Source of the DNA: Woodsholea maritima DSM 17123
GTDB lineage: Bacteria; Pseudomonadota; Alphaproteobacteria; Caulobacterales; Maricaulaceae
DNA length: 64,000 nt
Direction of reading: 5' to 3'
Assembly: GCF_000382325.1 (NCBI RefSeq)
Contig: NZ_KB908061.1
Location: 28,681 to 92,680 of the forward strand
In this document: piece by piece, positions 1 to 9,631 of the stretch
How the letters are laid out: each line of letters starts with the position of its first letter
Position numbering within the stretch: position 1 is the first letter of the stretch
Translations under genes and position numbers: made by a program
Notes under the pieces: model-generated
Told to the model about the DNA's origin: nothing
Seen by the model: only the letters and a program-made list of their open reading frames with translations
The model's database searches: none

Positions 1-458
1 AACGCGAATACATCCGCGTCAGGATTGAGGCCCAATCTTGCGCCTCTGTCCCGCCCGCGCCGGGATGGATCTCCAGATAGCTATCATTACTATCGGCTTC
101 ACCAGACAGCAGTGCTTGTAATTCTGCCTTGCCGGCCTTTTCCTGCACGCTTTTCAGGGCCGCGAGCGCCTCTTGGAACAGGTCTTCATCCTCTTCCATC
201 TCGGCCAGCTCAGCCATCTCCAGATTATCGGCCAAATCCGATTCAATCTCGGTGACGGCTTTCATCGCGGCATCGAGCTTATTACGCTCTTGCATCAGCG
301 CTTGGGCGGCCTGCGGACTATCCCACAGGCTGGGGTCTTCCGCGCGCGCATTTAATTCGTCTAGACGTTTCTGGGCCGTATCCCAGTCAAAGACGCCTCC
401 TTAGCAGTTCCGCTGACTGCTCGATGGCGGTTTTTAAATTCTGGATGTCAGCGCGCAT
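1..458 (-). CDS. prfB: Peptide chain release factor 2 (RF2), N-terminal part, with programmed +1 frameshift
   Basis: RF2 recognises UGA and UAA stop codons and releases the finished peptide from the ribosome. The gene runs off the left edge, so only about the first 150 residues are present. The frame opens at the ATG at 458 with MRADIQNLK and meets an in-frame TGA after 23 codons. Skipping one base at CTT-T-GAC joins it to DWDTAQKRLDELNAR, a typical RF2 N-terminal helical domain. The visible part ends in the family motif GAGGTEAQDWASILTRMYSR. An AGGAG lies 12 bases before the ATG. The gene follows the class A PBP gene on the same strand (91-base gap), a common alphaproteobacterial order. The catalytic GGQ motif lies outside the window. 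Confidence 0.95.
386..402 (-). promoter_or_regulatory. prfB: RF2 programmed +1 frameshift site
   Basis: Read on the minus strand the site is AAGGAGG, three spacer bases (CGT), CTT, TGA, C. This is the classical RF2 recoding signal: a Shine-Dalgarno-like stretch three bases before the slippery CTT, then a UGA followed by C. When RF2 is scarce the ribosome slips forward one base and makes the full protein, so the gene controls its own expression. The Shine-Dalgarno-like stretch is a full AAGGAGG. Confidence 0.93.
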
Positions 459-549
459 GGCGGTGCATCGCTCCTATACTCATCAATAACGCTAAAGCCT
501 GCCTTTGATGAAGGCAGTAAGGGGCGCATGGAATAACGCCAGTGGCGGC

Positions 550-3054
550 TTAATACAAGCCGCCCAGGCTTTCTTGTTCAGTCTCATCCTCCACCGGAGT
601 GGAGGAATCCAGACTGCCACGGCCAAAACTTAAAGTTTCTTCCACCGCCGTTTGGCCGCGCTGCGGCTCAGTTCCCGGTTTAAAGGCTTCCAAAATCGTG
701 CCGGGAACCCCAATGGCAGAGGGCTCGCCCGTGCGCGCATTGATAGGCGCAAACCGCACGCCTTCAGGCACGCGGAAGGGCGCAATCGGGTAATTGGCTA
801 AGGTCGGCTCCATAAAATCGCGCACGATCGGCGTCGCGACCCGGCCCCCGGCTTCCCCCTGGCCCAAAGGCAGCGGGCTATCAAAGCCGACATAGGCCCC
901 CACAATCAGGTCCGGGCTGAAGCCCACAAACCACGCATCGCGGAAATCATTCGTGGTCCCGGTTTTACCGCCCAAAGGCCGACCGAGGGAGCGCAGCGCC
1001 GTACCGGTGCCGCGTTCGACGACGCCTTCCAGCATGTGAACAACCTGATAGGCCGTCACAGGCGAGATTACTTCCTCGCCCAATTCTGGCAGGAAGGGTT
1101 CTTCCACCGCCGGTGACCAATCGAGCATTTCACAATTTTCACACGCGCGCGGATCATGGATATAGATGTTATGCCCGCTGCGATCCTGGACGCGGTCAAT
1201 CAAGGTCGGCTCGATCAAGCGCCCGCCATTGACCAGCGCGGTATAACCCGACACCAAACGTAGGAGTGTGGTCTCCCCGGCCCCAAGTGACATGGCCAGA
1301 ACCGGATCAAGATGATCATAAAGACCAAAGCGCTCGCCATATTCCGCAATTGGCCCCATGCCAATATCTTGCGCCAGGCGCACAGTCATGACGTTACGCG
1401 ATTTTTCCAGGCCCAGACGCAAGGTCGATGGACCATAAAACTCCTCAGAATAGTTTTGCGGACGATAGAACCGCATATCCCCGCCGCCCGAAGCCGCAAA
1501 GGGTGCATCCAGTATGATCGAGGCTGGGGTATAGCCATGATCCAGCGCGGCCGCATAAACGAAAGGCTTGAACGATGACCCAGGTTGGCGGCGCGCCTGC
1601 ATGGCGCGGTTAAACTGGCTCTGCTGGAAAGAATAGCCGCCCACCATGGCCAAAACCCGGCCCGTATGCGGGTCCAGCGCAATGATCGCACCATTGACGG
1701 CCGGGATCTGGCGCAGACCATAGGCATCGGCGGGTGTAGCCTCATCGCCATCAGCTTCGCCGCTTAACGGCTCAACCAGAACCACATCGCCGACATTCAA
1801 CACATCGCTTGGTCGCGATGGCGCGGCCCCTACCGTGGGGAAGCCCGATTGGGTGCGCCCTGGTGCCCGCGCCCAGCTTAGCGCCTCACGCGTCACATAA
1901 ACGTCGCGCCCATCGACAAGGCCCAAGATCGCGCGGTCATCGCGCAAAGTGCGCACGACGGCGACGGCCCAGCTCTCATCAATATCGGCGGGGGCATCAA
2001 ATTCGGCCAAGGCCGTCTGCCAATCGCCATTCAGCGCGATTTGGCCCAAAGCCCCGCGATAGCCATGGCGGCGATCATAGTCTTCCAGACCTTTGCGCAG
2101 CGCATTGCGCGCGGCCATCTGCATGCGGGTGTCCAGCGTCGTGCGGATCGACAGCCCGCCATCGTAAAGCTGATCTTCGCCATAACGATCAAAGACTTGA
2201 CGGCGAACCTGCTCAACAAAATATTCCGCTGCCAGATAGGTCTCACCTTCCAGACGGTCACGCGTTTCCAAAGGACGCGCCATCGCGCCATCGGCTTCGG
2301 CCTGGGTGACATAGCCGTCTTCCAGCATCCGCCCGATCACATAATTGCGCCGGGTCACCGCGCGATCATAATAGCGCTCTGGATTATAATTGCTGGGCGC
2401 TTTGGGGAGGGCCGCCAGATAGGCCGCCTCTTCCAGATCCAGCTCATCCAGGGACTTGCCGAAATAATTCAGCGCCGCCGCCGCAATCCCGTAAGAGCGA
2501 TTGCCAAGATAAATCTCGTTGACATAAAGCTCGATAATCTCGTCCTTGGTGAAGGCGCGTTCCATACGCCGGGCAATGACGATCTCTCGCACTTTACGGT
2601 CGATTTTCTGGTCCGAGGTCAAAAGAAAGTTTTTCGCGACCTGCTGGGTAATCGTTGAGCCCGATTGTAAAGGCCCGCCGCGCCCAGATGCGATCTGTAA
2701 CACCGAACGGATACCGCCGCGGATCATACCGACCAGATCCACACCGCTATGTTCGTAGAAATTCTTGTCCTCTGCCGCGATAAAGGCCTGGATCACATGC
2801 GGGGGAATGTTCTCGATCGGCACAAAGACGCGGTGCTCGCGGGCATATTCTGCGATCAACAGGCCATCACCAGCGTGAACGCGGCTCATAATCGGCGGCT
2901 CATATTCAGCCAGCTGTTGATAATCAGGCAGATCATCGGTCACGCGCACCACATAAATGGCCGCCGCGATCAAGGCGATGACGCCTAAAACAAAAGCCGT
3001 GATTACGCCCCAGAGCATAATCCGGCCGATCCATGTCCAGCTGAGAAGTTTCAT
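550..3054 (-). CDS. mrcA: Penicillin-binding protein 1A (bifunctional transglycosylase/transpeptidase)
   Basis: Class A PBP of 834 residues that polymerises and cross-links peptidoglycan outside the inner membrane. One membrane anchor lies at about 12-35. The GT51 domain has its catalytic glutamate in EDKNFY (E95) and continues through GSTITQQVAKN and RKVREIVIARRMER. The transpeptidase domain has SSFK (S493-K496), SRN (552-554) and KTGT (697-700), so both activities look intact. An OB-like insert lies between the domains, and the last 30 or so residues are acidic and low in complexity. It lies between amiC and prfB on the same strand. The 144-base gap from amiC leaves room for a promoter of its own. 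Confidence 0.95.
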   Translation of the reverse strand: MKLLSWTWIGRIMLWGVITAFVLGVIALIAAAIYVVRVTDDLPDYQQLAEYEPPIMSRVHAGDGLLIAEYAREHRVFVPIENIPPHVIQAFIAAEDKNFYEHSGVDLVGMIRGGIRSVLQIASGRGGPLQSGSTITQQVAKNFLLTSDQKIDRKVREIVIARRMERAFTKDEIIELYVNEIYLGNRSYGIAAAALNYFGKSLDELDLEEAAYLAALPKAPSNYNPERYYDRAVTRRNYVIGRMLEDGYVTQAEADGAMARPLETRDRLEGETYLAAEYFVEQVRRQVFDRYGEDQLYDGGLSIRTTLDTRMQMAARNALRKGLEDYDRRHGYRGALGQIALNGDWQTALAEFDAPADIDESWAVAVVRTLRDDRAILGLVDGRDVYVTREALSWARAPGRTQSGFPTVGAAPSRPSDVLNVGDVVLVEPLSGEADGDEATPADAYGLRQIPAVNGAIIALDPHTGRVLAMVGGYSFQQSQFNRAMQARRQPGSSFKPFVYAAALDHGYTPASIILDAPFAASGGGDMRFYRPQNYSEEFYGPSTLRLGLEKSRNVMTVRLAQDIGMGPIAEYGERFGLYDHLDPVLAMSLGAGETTLLRLVSGYTALVNGGRLIEPTLIDRVQDRSGHNIYIHDPRACENCEMLDWSPAVEEPFLPELGEEVISPVTAYQVVHMLEGVVERGTGTALRSLGRPLGGKTGTTNDFRDAWFVGFSPDLIVGAYVGFDSPLPLGQGEAGGRVATPIVRDFMEPTLANYPIAPFRVPEGVRFAPINARTGEPSAIGVPGTILEAFKPGTEPQRGQTAVEETLSFGRGSLDSSTPVEDETEQESLGGLY

Positions 3055-3198
3055 TCTACCCTCGCGCCTGATGGCGTCGCATCTATCCCCCGATAGAGAT
3101 TCATAAAAAAGAAGCTCTATTCAGGCCCCATTATGGCCGCTTTGGGACGGCTTAACCAGTCTTTCTTATGTCAATCAAGCCTGATATGCGCAAATATC

Positions 3199-4464
3199 TT
3201 ATTGCGCCGCACTCGCGCGGTTCAAAGTCGCGGTATAAGTCGGATTATTCGGGCTATGACAGCGCTCAAAATGATGGTCGATGGACTCGGCCACCGTGGC
3301 CATCAAACGCTGGCGGAAACGGGCATTATTAAGGTTATGGGCATCATCACGATTGGTCAGGAAGCCCATCTCAAACAGCACTGCAGGCACTTGTGAATCA
3401 AGTAAGACATAGAAATTAGCCTGACGCGGGCGCTGATCCAGCACCGGGGCCATACCGCCAACGCGCCCGATCAAATCCTGGGCAAAGACCAAAGACTGAT
3501 TACGCTTTTCGCGCAACGACATATCCAGCAGCAAATCCTGTACCGGCTGGGCATAGCCATTCGATAAGAAGCCATCGGAATGATCCAAAGCCCGGTTGCG
3601 CGCACGGTTTACCGCACGATCGGCCAGGGTATAAACGGTCGCCCCGCGTGCGCTGGAGCCCGACGCCACCGCATCCGCATGTAAAGAGATGAAGAGATCC
3701 GCATCGGCATCTTGGGCGATCCGAATACGGTCTTCCAATTCAATAAAGACATCGCTATCGCGGGTCATCACAACTTCATATCGGCCCGTGGCCAACAGAA
3801 TATCGCGCAGCGCCAAAGCGGCGGCCAAATTGACCTGCGATTCATGATGGCCGCCATGGCTCGCCGCTGCGCCGGGATCACGCCCGCCGTGACCGGCATC
3901 AATCACGACGCGGATCTGACCACATTGACCAGCGTCATAGCGCGCATGGGCGCGCTCTGCGACCAATTGATCAATACTGGTCGAGGCGGGAAATTCACTC
4001 GAACTGGCCTGAAAAACCGACGCCTCAGCCGTAGCGATATCAATCACCTGGCGATAATTGCCGCTTTCACCCGGTTCCAAATTCAAGGTCTGACTGACTT
4101 GAGATGGCCCGGTGAGGTTAAAGACCAGACGAGAACGCCCGCCAGCCCCACTGATAAAGCGGAAATTGGAAACATGGCCGCGCCCTGCCCCCTCACCGGT
4201 GGCAAGACTGGCAACGGCCCATAGCGCCTCTGGGAGTTCCATCACCAGGCGCGGACCCGGTTCAGCCATGGTAAAGGCCTGAAACTCAACCGGTTCAGAG
4301 GTTTCAACGACAATGCGGGTAGAGTTTTCACCTTCGCCGAAGCGAATGGCCGTCACTTCAGGATTGGCCAAAGCCACCCCGTGCGCAGCGATCATCATCG
4401 CCAGGACTGAAACCCCGGCGCAAATCTGACACCAGCCGCGTCGCATTTTGCGTGTCACTGCCAT
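3199..4464 (-). CDS. amiC: N-acetylmuramoyl-L-alanine amidase, periplasmic (AmiC type)
   Basis: Zinc amidase that cleaves the stem peptide from muramic acid during cell separation. The ATG at 4464 was chosen because it starts a clean signal peptide (MAVTRKMRRG, hydrophobic core, AHGVALA); the frame could open at 4602 but the extra 46 residues look non-coding. An AMIN domain (about 35-145) targets it to the wall. The Amidase_3 domain starts at about 185: VVIDAGHGGRDPG (H192), E208, SLHADA (H262) and the catalytic glutamate in LFEMGFLTN (E365). All zinc and catalytic positions are present. It is divergent from rne and upstream of the class A PBP gene. Numbering is for the 421-residue product. 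Confidence 0.93.
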   Translation of the reverse strand: MAVTRKMRRGWCQICAGVSVLAMMIAAHGVALANPEVTAIRFGEGENSTRIVVETSEPVEFQAFTMAEPGPRLVMELPEALWAVASLATGEGAGRGHVSNFRFISGAGGRSRLVFNLTGPSQVSQTLNLEPGESGNYRQVIDIATAEASVFQASSSEFPASTSIDQLVAERAHARYDAGQCGQIRVVIDAGHGGRDPGAAASHGGHHESQVNLAAALALRDILLATGRYEVVMTRDSDVFIELEDRIRIAQDADADLFISLHADAVASGSSARGATVYTLADRAVNRARNRALDHSDGFLSNGYAQPVQDLLLDMSLREKRNQSLVFAQDLIGRVGGMAPVLDQRPRQANFYVLLDSQVPAVLFEMGFLTNRDDAHNLNNARFRQRLMATVAESIDHHFERCHSPNNPTYTATLNRASAAQ

Positions 4465-5040
4465 TTCCACCACCTGCACATCTACCCGTTTTGGGTTTTT
4501 ACCCGTTTCTGGGCCTTGCGTGATTCGCCGCAAGCCTTTTTTTGGACTTATATCGCAGTAAGCTTGACGTTTGGTTGACGGCGATGACAACAGCTTTAGC
4601 ACGGCTTGAGCCGCTTTTCATTGCCCAAAGAATAGTGCATTGTGGAAATGTCCAAGATAAAGGCGGTGCGTGGATTGACCTTTCGGGTCTCTGTGGCACA
4701 CCTTAAAACCTTGAGATAGCCTTCTGATTTGTCTCAGGCAGTCATGATATATGCCTGACACACTCCAGGAGTAGTTTAAAAAAACAAGTTCACCGGCCCC
4801 CCAACATCCCTGGGGTTTAAAGGCCGCCCGTAACCCGAAGGTGGGATATTGAGAGCGATTATGCGCTTTAATCCCATTTTTTAAGGATAAGCACGATGCG
4901 CATTGCGCGTGACACAGTTGATCCATTGACGATCCAAGCCCTGTGCGCATCGCCGTTTCACAATCATGACCGCTCCCCGCTTCATCCTCTGCCCCGGCAG
5001 GCGGATCGAAGACCTTTGGCGCGGTTTGGAGTTTTAGTGC
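4465..5040. other. amiC/rne divergent intergenic region with probable long rne leader
   Basis: No convincing gene is seen in these 576 bases. Short open frames exist but overlap the rne start or resemble no protein. The stretch must hold the divergent promoters of amiC and rne. RNase E messages usually carry a long 5' leader through which the enzyme controls its own level, so the right part is probably an rne leader. It contains GC-rich segments that could pair (about 4795-4845, around CCCCCCAACATCCCTGGGG). No specific promoter could be assigned with confidence. Confidence 0.45.
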
Positions 5041-8000
5041 ATGTCTCGCAAGATGCTAATCGATGCGGCGCACTCGGAAGAAACCCGAGTCGTCGTGGTG
5101 GATGGACACCGCGTAGAGGAATTTGATTTCGAATCAGCCACGAAACGGCAGATCCGTGGCAATATTTATCTGGCCAAAGTCACCCGCGTAGAGCCCTCTC
5201 TACAAGCGGCATTCGTCGAATATGGTGGCAATAAGCACGGCTTTTTGGCCTTTAATGAAATCCACCCTGACTATTATCAGATCCCTGTTGAGGATCGTGT
5301 CGCCCTACGCGAAGCCGAAGCCGAGCTGAGCGCCTCATCGCAAGCCGATGAGAGCGATGATGATAGTATTGACGAGGAAGAACTGATCGAAGAAGCCGCG
5401 CGCAAGCGTCGCCAGCTCCTCCGCAAATACAAAATCCAAGAAGTCATCAAACGTCGCCAAGTTCTGCTGGTACAGGTGGTTAAAGAAGAGCGTGGCAATA
5501 AAGGTGCGGCCCTGACGACCTATCTGTCATTGGCTGGGCGTTATTGCGTCTTGATGCCCAACACCCCGCGCGGCGGCGGTATTTCGCGCAAAATCACCAA
5601 TGCGCCCGATCGTAAACGCCTTAAAGAAATCGCTGGAAATCTGGAAGTACCCAAGGGTATGGGTCTGATCGTGCGCACCGCCGGTGCGGCGCGTACCAAG
5701 ACCGAGATCAAGCGCGATTATGATTATCTGCTGCGCCTGTGGGAGACTATCCGCGAGGATACGCTCAAATCCATGGCCCCGACCCTCATTTATGAGGAAG
5801 GCAATCTGGTCAAGCGCGCAATCCGCGATCTCTACGACAAAGACGTTGAAGTCATTCAGGTTGAAGGTGACGAGGCCTATAAAGAGGCCAAAGCCTTTAT
5901 CCGTATGCTGATGCCAAGCCACGCCAAAAAGGTCCAGCCCTATAAAGCGTCCGTCCCACTCTATCTCTCCAGCGGCGTTGAGAACCAGCTTGAAGCGATC
6001 TATTCGCCGGTCGCGCCCTTACGCTCGGGCGGTTATTTGGTGATCAATCCCACCGAAGCCCTGGTGTCTGTGGACGTCAACTCCGGTCGCTCGACCAAAG
6101 AGCGTAATATCGAACAAACCGCACTGCGCACCAATTTAGAGGCGGCTGAGGAAGCCGCGCGTCAGATGCGCCTTCGCGACCTGGCGGGCCTTGTCGTCAT
6201 CGACTTCATCGATATGGAGGAGAACAAAAATGTTCGCCTCGTCGAGAAGAAGATGAAGGATGCGCTGAAAAAAGATCGCGCCCGTGTGCAAATGGGCAAG
6301 ATCTCGCAATTCGGCCTGATGGAAATTTCCCGCCAGCGCCGACGCACCAGCCTGGTGGAAGGCTCGACCGAGAGCTGCCCGCACTGCGAAGGCCTGGGCC
6401 ATATCCGCAGTATCGAATCATCGGCATTGCTGGCCCTTCGCACGTTGGAAGAAGACGCCATGCATGGGCGCACCGCGAAAGTGGCGCTGAAATGCCCCAG
6501 CGATGTTGCACTTTACCTGCTTAATGAAAAGCGTGAGCATATTCTCGATATCGAGAATCGCTTCCAGATCCGCATCGTCATTCAGGCCGATCGCGATGTG
6601 ATCCGCCCACATTGCGCGCTGGAGCGCCTGGAAAGCCGCAATCTGGAAGATGCACCGAAACTGGATATTCCTGAGCTGATCATGCCTGATCCCGTTATTG
6701 ATGACGAGGAAGAAGACGAAGAGGTCGCTGCGCCAGCCGCCGCCCAAGCCAAAGAGGATGGCGAGGGTGACGCTAATCGCCGTCGGCGCCGGCGTCGGCG
6801 CCGTGGCGGCCGTCCTGGCGATCAAGAGGGTCGGGGTCAGGATGAGGATCAAGCCTTTGTAGCCTCTGGTGAAGACGAAGAGGCCTCCCTCGATGATGGG
6901 GAAGACCGCGAAGAGCGTGAAGAGCGTGCTGAAGGCGAGGATGGTGGTGAAGATCGTCCCCGCAAGCGCCGCCGGCGTGGTCGGCGCGGCGGCCGGGGGC
7001 GTCGCCGTCAGAATGATGATCAAATCGAAGCCCAAGACGGCGAAGCCATAGCCTCGGACGAGATGTCTGAGGAAGGCGATGTCGAAAGCGGCGATGATCA
7101 TCAAGACGATATTCATGACCCCCTCGCCGTGGTTCGCCCCAGCACCTATGAGGACTTGTCCTCCTCTGGCACCGAAGGTGAAGATGAAGAGGCCCGCGAA
7201 GCGCGCCGTCGTCGTCGTCCCCAGCGCAAGCCGCGTGAAGCCGTCGCTGAACATGGTGCTGTTGAGACCGTTACTGAAACATCTGTAGAGGCCATAACTG
7301 AGGCCCCAGCTGAAAGTGTAGACACCCCTGAAGAGGCCCCCGCTGTCGTGGCTGAAGAGGACGCGCCTAAGCCTAAGCGTCGCCGTCGCAAGACGAGCGC
7401 TACGCCTGAAGCCGAGGCGAGCGAGGCCGAAACCGCTAAGGTCAACGCTGAAGAGGCTCCCGCCCCTGACGCCGCGACTGAGGAAGACGCGCCCAAGCCT
7501 AAGCGCCGTCGCCGCACGACCAAAAAGGCTGAGGCCGAAGCTACTGAAGGCTCAGCCGAGACGGTTGAGACCCCTGATGCTGGCGCTGAAGAAGAAGCGC
7601 CGAAGCCTAAGCGTCGTCGGCGTACGACCAAAAAGGTTGAGGCAGAGACCGCTGAAGCAGCAGCTGAAGCGGCAAATGCCCCTGACGCGAGCGAAGAGGA
7701 GGCGCCGAAGCCCAAGCGTCGTCGTCGGACAACGAAGAAGGCTGAAGCCGAAGCGCCCGTTGAAGCCTCTGCTCCTGAAGCGCCCGAGGTTGAGGTTCAG
7801 CCCGCACGCGTTGACAGCCCGGCCGCCGATGCGCAGCCTGAAGTCCTGGCGAGCAGCGAGACCGCAAGCCCTGTGACGGTGGACGCAGACGCATCGCAGG
7901 CGGTGGAGATTGAAACCCCTGCGGTATCCATCCCGGTCGCTGCGCCGGAGGCCACCTCTGAGGCTGAAGCCCCGTCTGAGGCTCAAAGCGATAGCGATGA

Positions 8001-8076
8001 GAGTGACGAGGACAAGGGGCCAAAGCGCAAGGGCTGGTGGCAACGCTCCCAAAAGCTCTTCGGGCTAGGTAACTAA
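5041..8076 (+). CDS. rne: Ribonuclease E
   Basis: Endoribonuclease and scaffold of the RNA degradosome, 1011 residues. The S1 domain (about 35-165) is interrupted by an acidic, charged insert at about 90-130. The DNase-I-like catalytic core has VDVNSGR (D345) and VIDFIDM (D388), 43 residues apart as in E. coli. The Zn-link is CPHC (446-449). From about 560 the tail is disordered. It has two arginine-rich blocks (about 580-595 and 640-660), acidic stretches and four copies of an APKPKRRRR unit. It ends in KRKGWWQRS, matching the GWW motif that binds PNPase in Caulobacter. The start MSRKMLIDA is the family start. Confidence 0.96.
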   Translation: MSRKMLIDAAHSEETRVVVVDGHRVEEFDFESATKRQIRGNIYLAKVTRVEPSLQAAFVEYGGNKHGFLAFNEIHPDYYQIPVEDRVALREAEAELSASSQADESDDDSIDEEELIEEAARKRRQLLRKYKIQEVIKRRQVLLVQVVKEERGNKGAALTTYLSLAGRYCVLMPNTPRGGGISRKITNAPDRKRLKEIAGNLEVPKGMGLIVRTAGAARTKTEIKRDYDYLLRLWETIREDTLKSMAPTLIYEEGNLVKRAIRDLYDKDVEVIQVEGDEAYKEAKAFIRMLMPSHAKKVQPYKASVPLYLSSGVENQLEAIYSPVAPLRSGGYLVINPTEALVSVDVNSGRSTKERNIEQTALRTNLEAAEEAARQMRLRDLAGLVVIDFIDMEENKNVRLVEKKMKDALKKDRARVQMGKISQFGLMEISRQRRRTSLVEGSTESCPHCEGLGHIRSIESSALLALRTLEEDAMHGRTAKVALKCPSDVALYLLNEKREHILDIENRFQIRIVIQADRDVIRPHCALERLESRNLEDAPKLDIPELIMPDPVIDDEEEDEEVAAPAAAQAKEDGEGDANRRRRRRRRRGGRPGDQEGRGQDEDQAFVASGEDEEASLDDGEDREEREERAEGEDGGEDRPRKRRRRGRRGGRGRRRQNDDQIEAQDGEAIASDEMSEEGDVESGDDHQDDIHDPLAVVRPSTYEDLSSSGTEGEDEEAREARRRRRPQRKPREAVAEHGAVETVTETSVEAITEAPAESVDTPEEAPAVVAEEDAPKPKRRRRKTSATPEAEASEAETAKVNAEEAPAPDAATEEDAPKPKRRRRTTKKAEAEATEGSAETVETPDAGAEEEAPKPKRRRRTTKKVEAETAEAAAEAANAPDASEEEAPKPKRRRRTTKKAEAEAPVEASAPEAPEVEVQPARVDSPAADAQPEVLASSETASPVTVDADASQAVEIETPAVSIPVAAPEATSEAEAPSEAQSDSDESDEDKGPKRKGWWQRSQKLFGLGN

Positions 8077-8096
8077 GCCCTCATATCCCATCACAA

Positions 8097-8134
8097 GTCG
8101 CGTGATCAGGCGGTCAGCCGCCTTGTCACGCGAC
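8097..8134 (+). terminator. Strong hairpin after rne
   Basis: Two nested stems: GTCGCGTGA pairs with TCACGCGAC, and inside it GGCGG pairs with CCGCC around a TCAG loop. It begins 20 bases after the rne stop. No T-run follows, so it may stabilise the 3' end or act with Rho rather than be a classical intrinsic terminator. Confidence 0.5.
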
Positions 8135-8189
8135 GGGATTTGACTAAGCTGGGCGTATAATTATGGGGGCTACATTTACGGAGGCCCAT

Positions 8190-9566
8190 TTGCGCCTGAA
8201 ATCTCTCCTACGCCTCTCGATTGCCGCCTTTGGGGCGGTGACCTTTACCGGTTCGGCCCTATCGCAAAGCCTTATCCGCGATACCGAAATCGAAATGATG
8301 ATGCGTGAATACGCTAATCCCATTATCGAAGCGGCTGAGCTGGATCCAAATTCTGTCGATCTTTACCTGATCGGCGATATGAATTTTAACGCCTTCGTGA
8401 TGGGCGGGCAAAATATCTTCTTTCACACCGGCGCCATCATCACCGCTGACCAACCCAATGAAATCAAGGGTGTTCTCGCCCACGAAATCGGCCATATTGC
8501 GGGCGCGCATCTGCTACGCTCAGGCGAAGCCAGTAAATCGGCCATGGCCACGATGCTGGCCACCATGGGGTTGGGCCTTGCCGCGGCGCTCGCCGGTGAA
8601 GGGGGGGCCGGGGCAGCCCTGATCGCGTCAAGCCAGCAATTTGCCGCGCTCGATTATATGACCTATAGCCGCGCACAAGAATCTGCCGCTGATCAGGCCG
8701 CTGTAGGCTATCTTGATAAAACCGGGCAAACCAGCATTGGCCTTGTCAACACGTTTGAGCGTTTCCGCTATCAAGAGGTGATGTCGAATGCGCGCCGGAT
8801 GCAATATTTCCGCTCACACCCCCTCTCCTCACAACGTATTCAGGCGCTGAGAAATCGGGTTGATAACAGCCCTTATGCGCAACACGCCGACAGCCCGGAA
8901 GAGGTCGCGCAGCTGCGCCGTATTCAGGGCAAGATCATTGGCTTTATGGCCTCACCGGCGCAGACTTTCCTGCGCTATCCGGAAAGCGACACCAGCCTGC
9001 CCGCGCGCTATGCCCGCGCGGTGGCCTATTATAAAGACGGTCAGCTTGCCCGGGCCCGCGAGCATATCGAAGCCCTCATCGCTGATGAGCCGGACAATCC
9101 TTTCTTCTATGAGCTGGAAGGCCAGATGCTGTTTGAAAGCGGGCATATAGAAGAATCCATCGCGCCTTATGAGCGCTCGGTCGAGCTTCTGCCCAATGCC
9201 CCGCTTATTCGCATCAATCTGGCGGGATCCTTAGTCGCATTGGGCGGTGAGGCGAATTTGCAGCTCGCGCGCGAACATTTGAATTATGCCCTGGTCGCCG
9301 AACCGGACAATAGTTTCGGCTGGTATCAAATGTCTATGGTGTATCAAGGCCTTGGCGATAATGCGATGGCGGAACTGGCAACCGCAGAACGCGCCTATTC
9401 TGTTGGCGATAAACGCCAAGCCTATACTTTTGCCACCCGCGCCCGCGAAGATTTAGAACGCGGCACCCCATCGTGGATCCGGGCCAGCGAACTGATCGCG
9501 GTCAGTACGCCAACCCCTGAAGAGATGCGTGAAATCCGCCGCCGCGAGCGCTCAAACCGGCGCTAA
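8190..9566 (+). CDS. Secreted M48 family metalloprotease with C-terminal TPR-like repeats (BepA/YfgC-like)
   Basis: Zinc protease exported to the periplasm. Family members such as E. coli BepA (YfgC) help outer-membrane protein assembly and degrade misfolded ones. I chose the TTG at 8190 because CGGAGG lies five bases upstream; an ATG at 8163 in the same frame has no visible ribosome site. The product then starts MRLKSLLRLSIAAFGAV, a signal peptide ending near GSALSQS. The zinc motif is HEIGH and the third ligand is the glutamate in RAQESAADQ. After a small glycine/alanine-rich segment, the C-terminal 200 residues look like TPR repeats (LARAREHIEALIADEPDN, then similar units). A DsbA-like gene follows, so this may be an envelope-folding pair. 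Confidence 0.88.
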   Translation: MRLKSLLRLSIAAFGAVTFTGSALSQSLIRDTEIEMMMREYANPIIEAAELDPNSVDLYLIGDMNFNAFVMGGQNIFFHTGAIITADQPNEIKGVLAHEIGHIAGAHLLRSGEASKSAMATMLATMGLGLAAALAGEGGAGAALIASSQQFAALDYMTYSRAQESAADQAAVGYLDKTGQTSIGLVNTFERFRYQEVMSNARRMQYFRSHPLSSQRIQALRNRVDNSPYAQHADSPEEVAQLRRIQGKIIGFMASPAQTFLRYPESDTSLPARYARAVAYYKDGQLARAREHIEALIADEPDNPFFYELEGQMLFESGHIEESIAPYERSVELLPNAPLIRINLAGSLVALGGEANLQLAREHLNYALVAEPDNSFGWYQMSMVYQGLGDNAMAELATAERAYSVGDKRQAYTFATRAREDLERGTPSWIRASELIAVSTPTPEEMREIRRRERSNRR

Positions 9567-9631
9567 AGTCTCGCCAGACAGAAGACATTGATTTAAAGGG
9601 TTACCCCGTGGGGTTAACGAGGGAGATTTTA

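Noticed and set aside
4896..5126. 76-codon frame across the rne start
   Set aside because: It overlaps the conserved N-terminus of RNase E and has no recognisable content; a leader peptide cannot be excluded but is not supported.
6418..7254. 278-codon open frame on the minus strand inside rne
   Set aside because: It is antisense to the low-complexity arginine/acidic tail of RNase E, whose codon pattern keeps the opposite frame open. The product resembles no protein.
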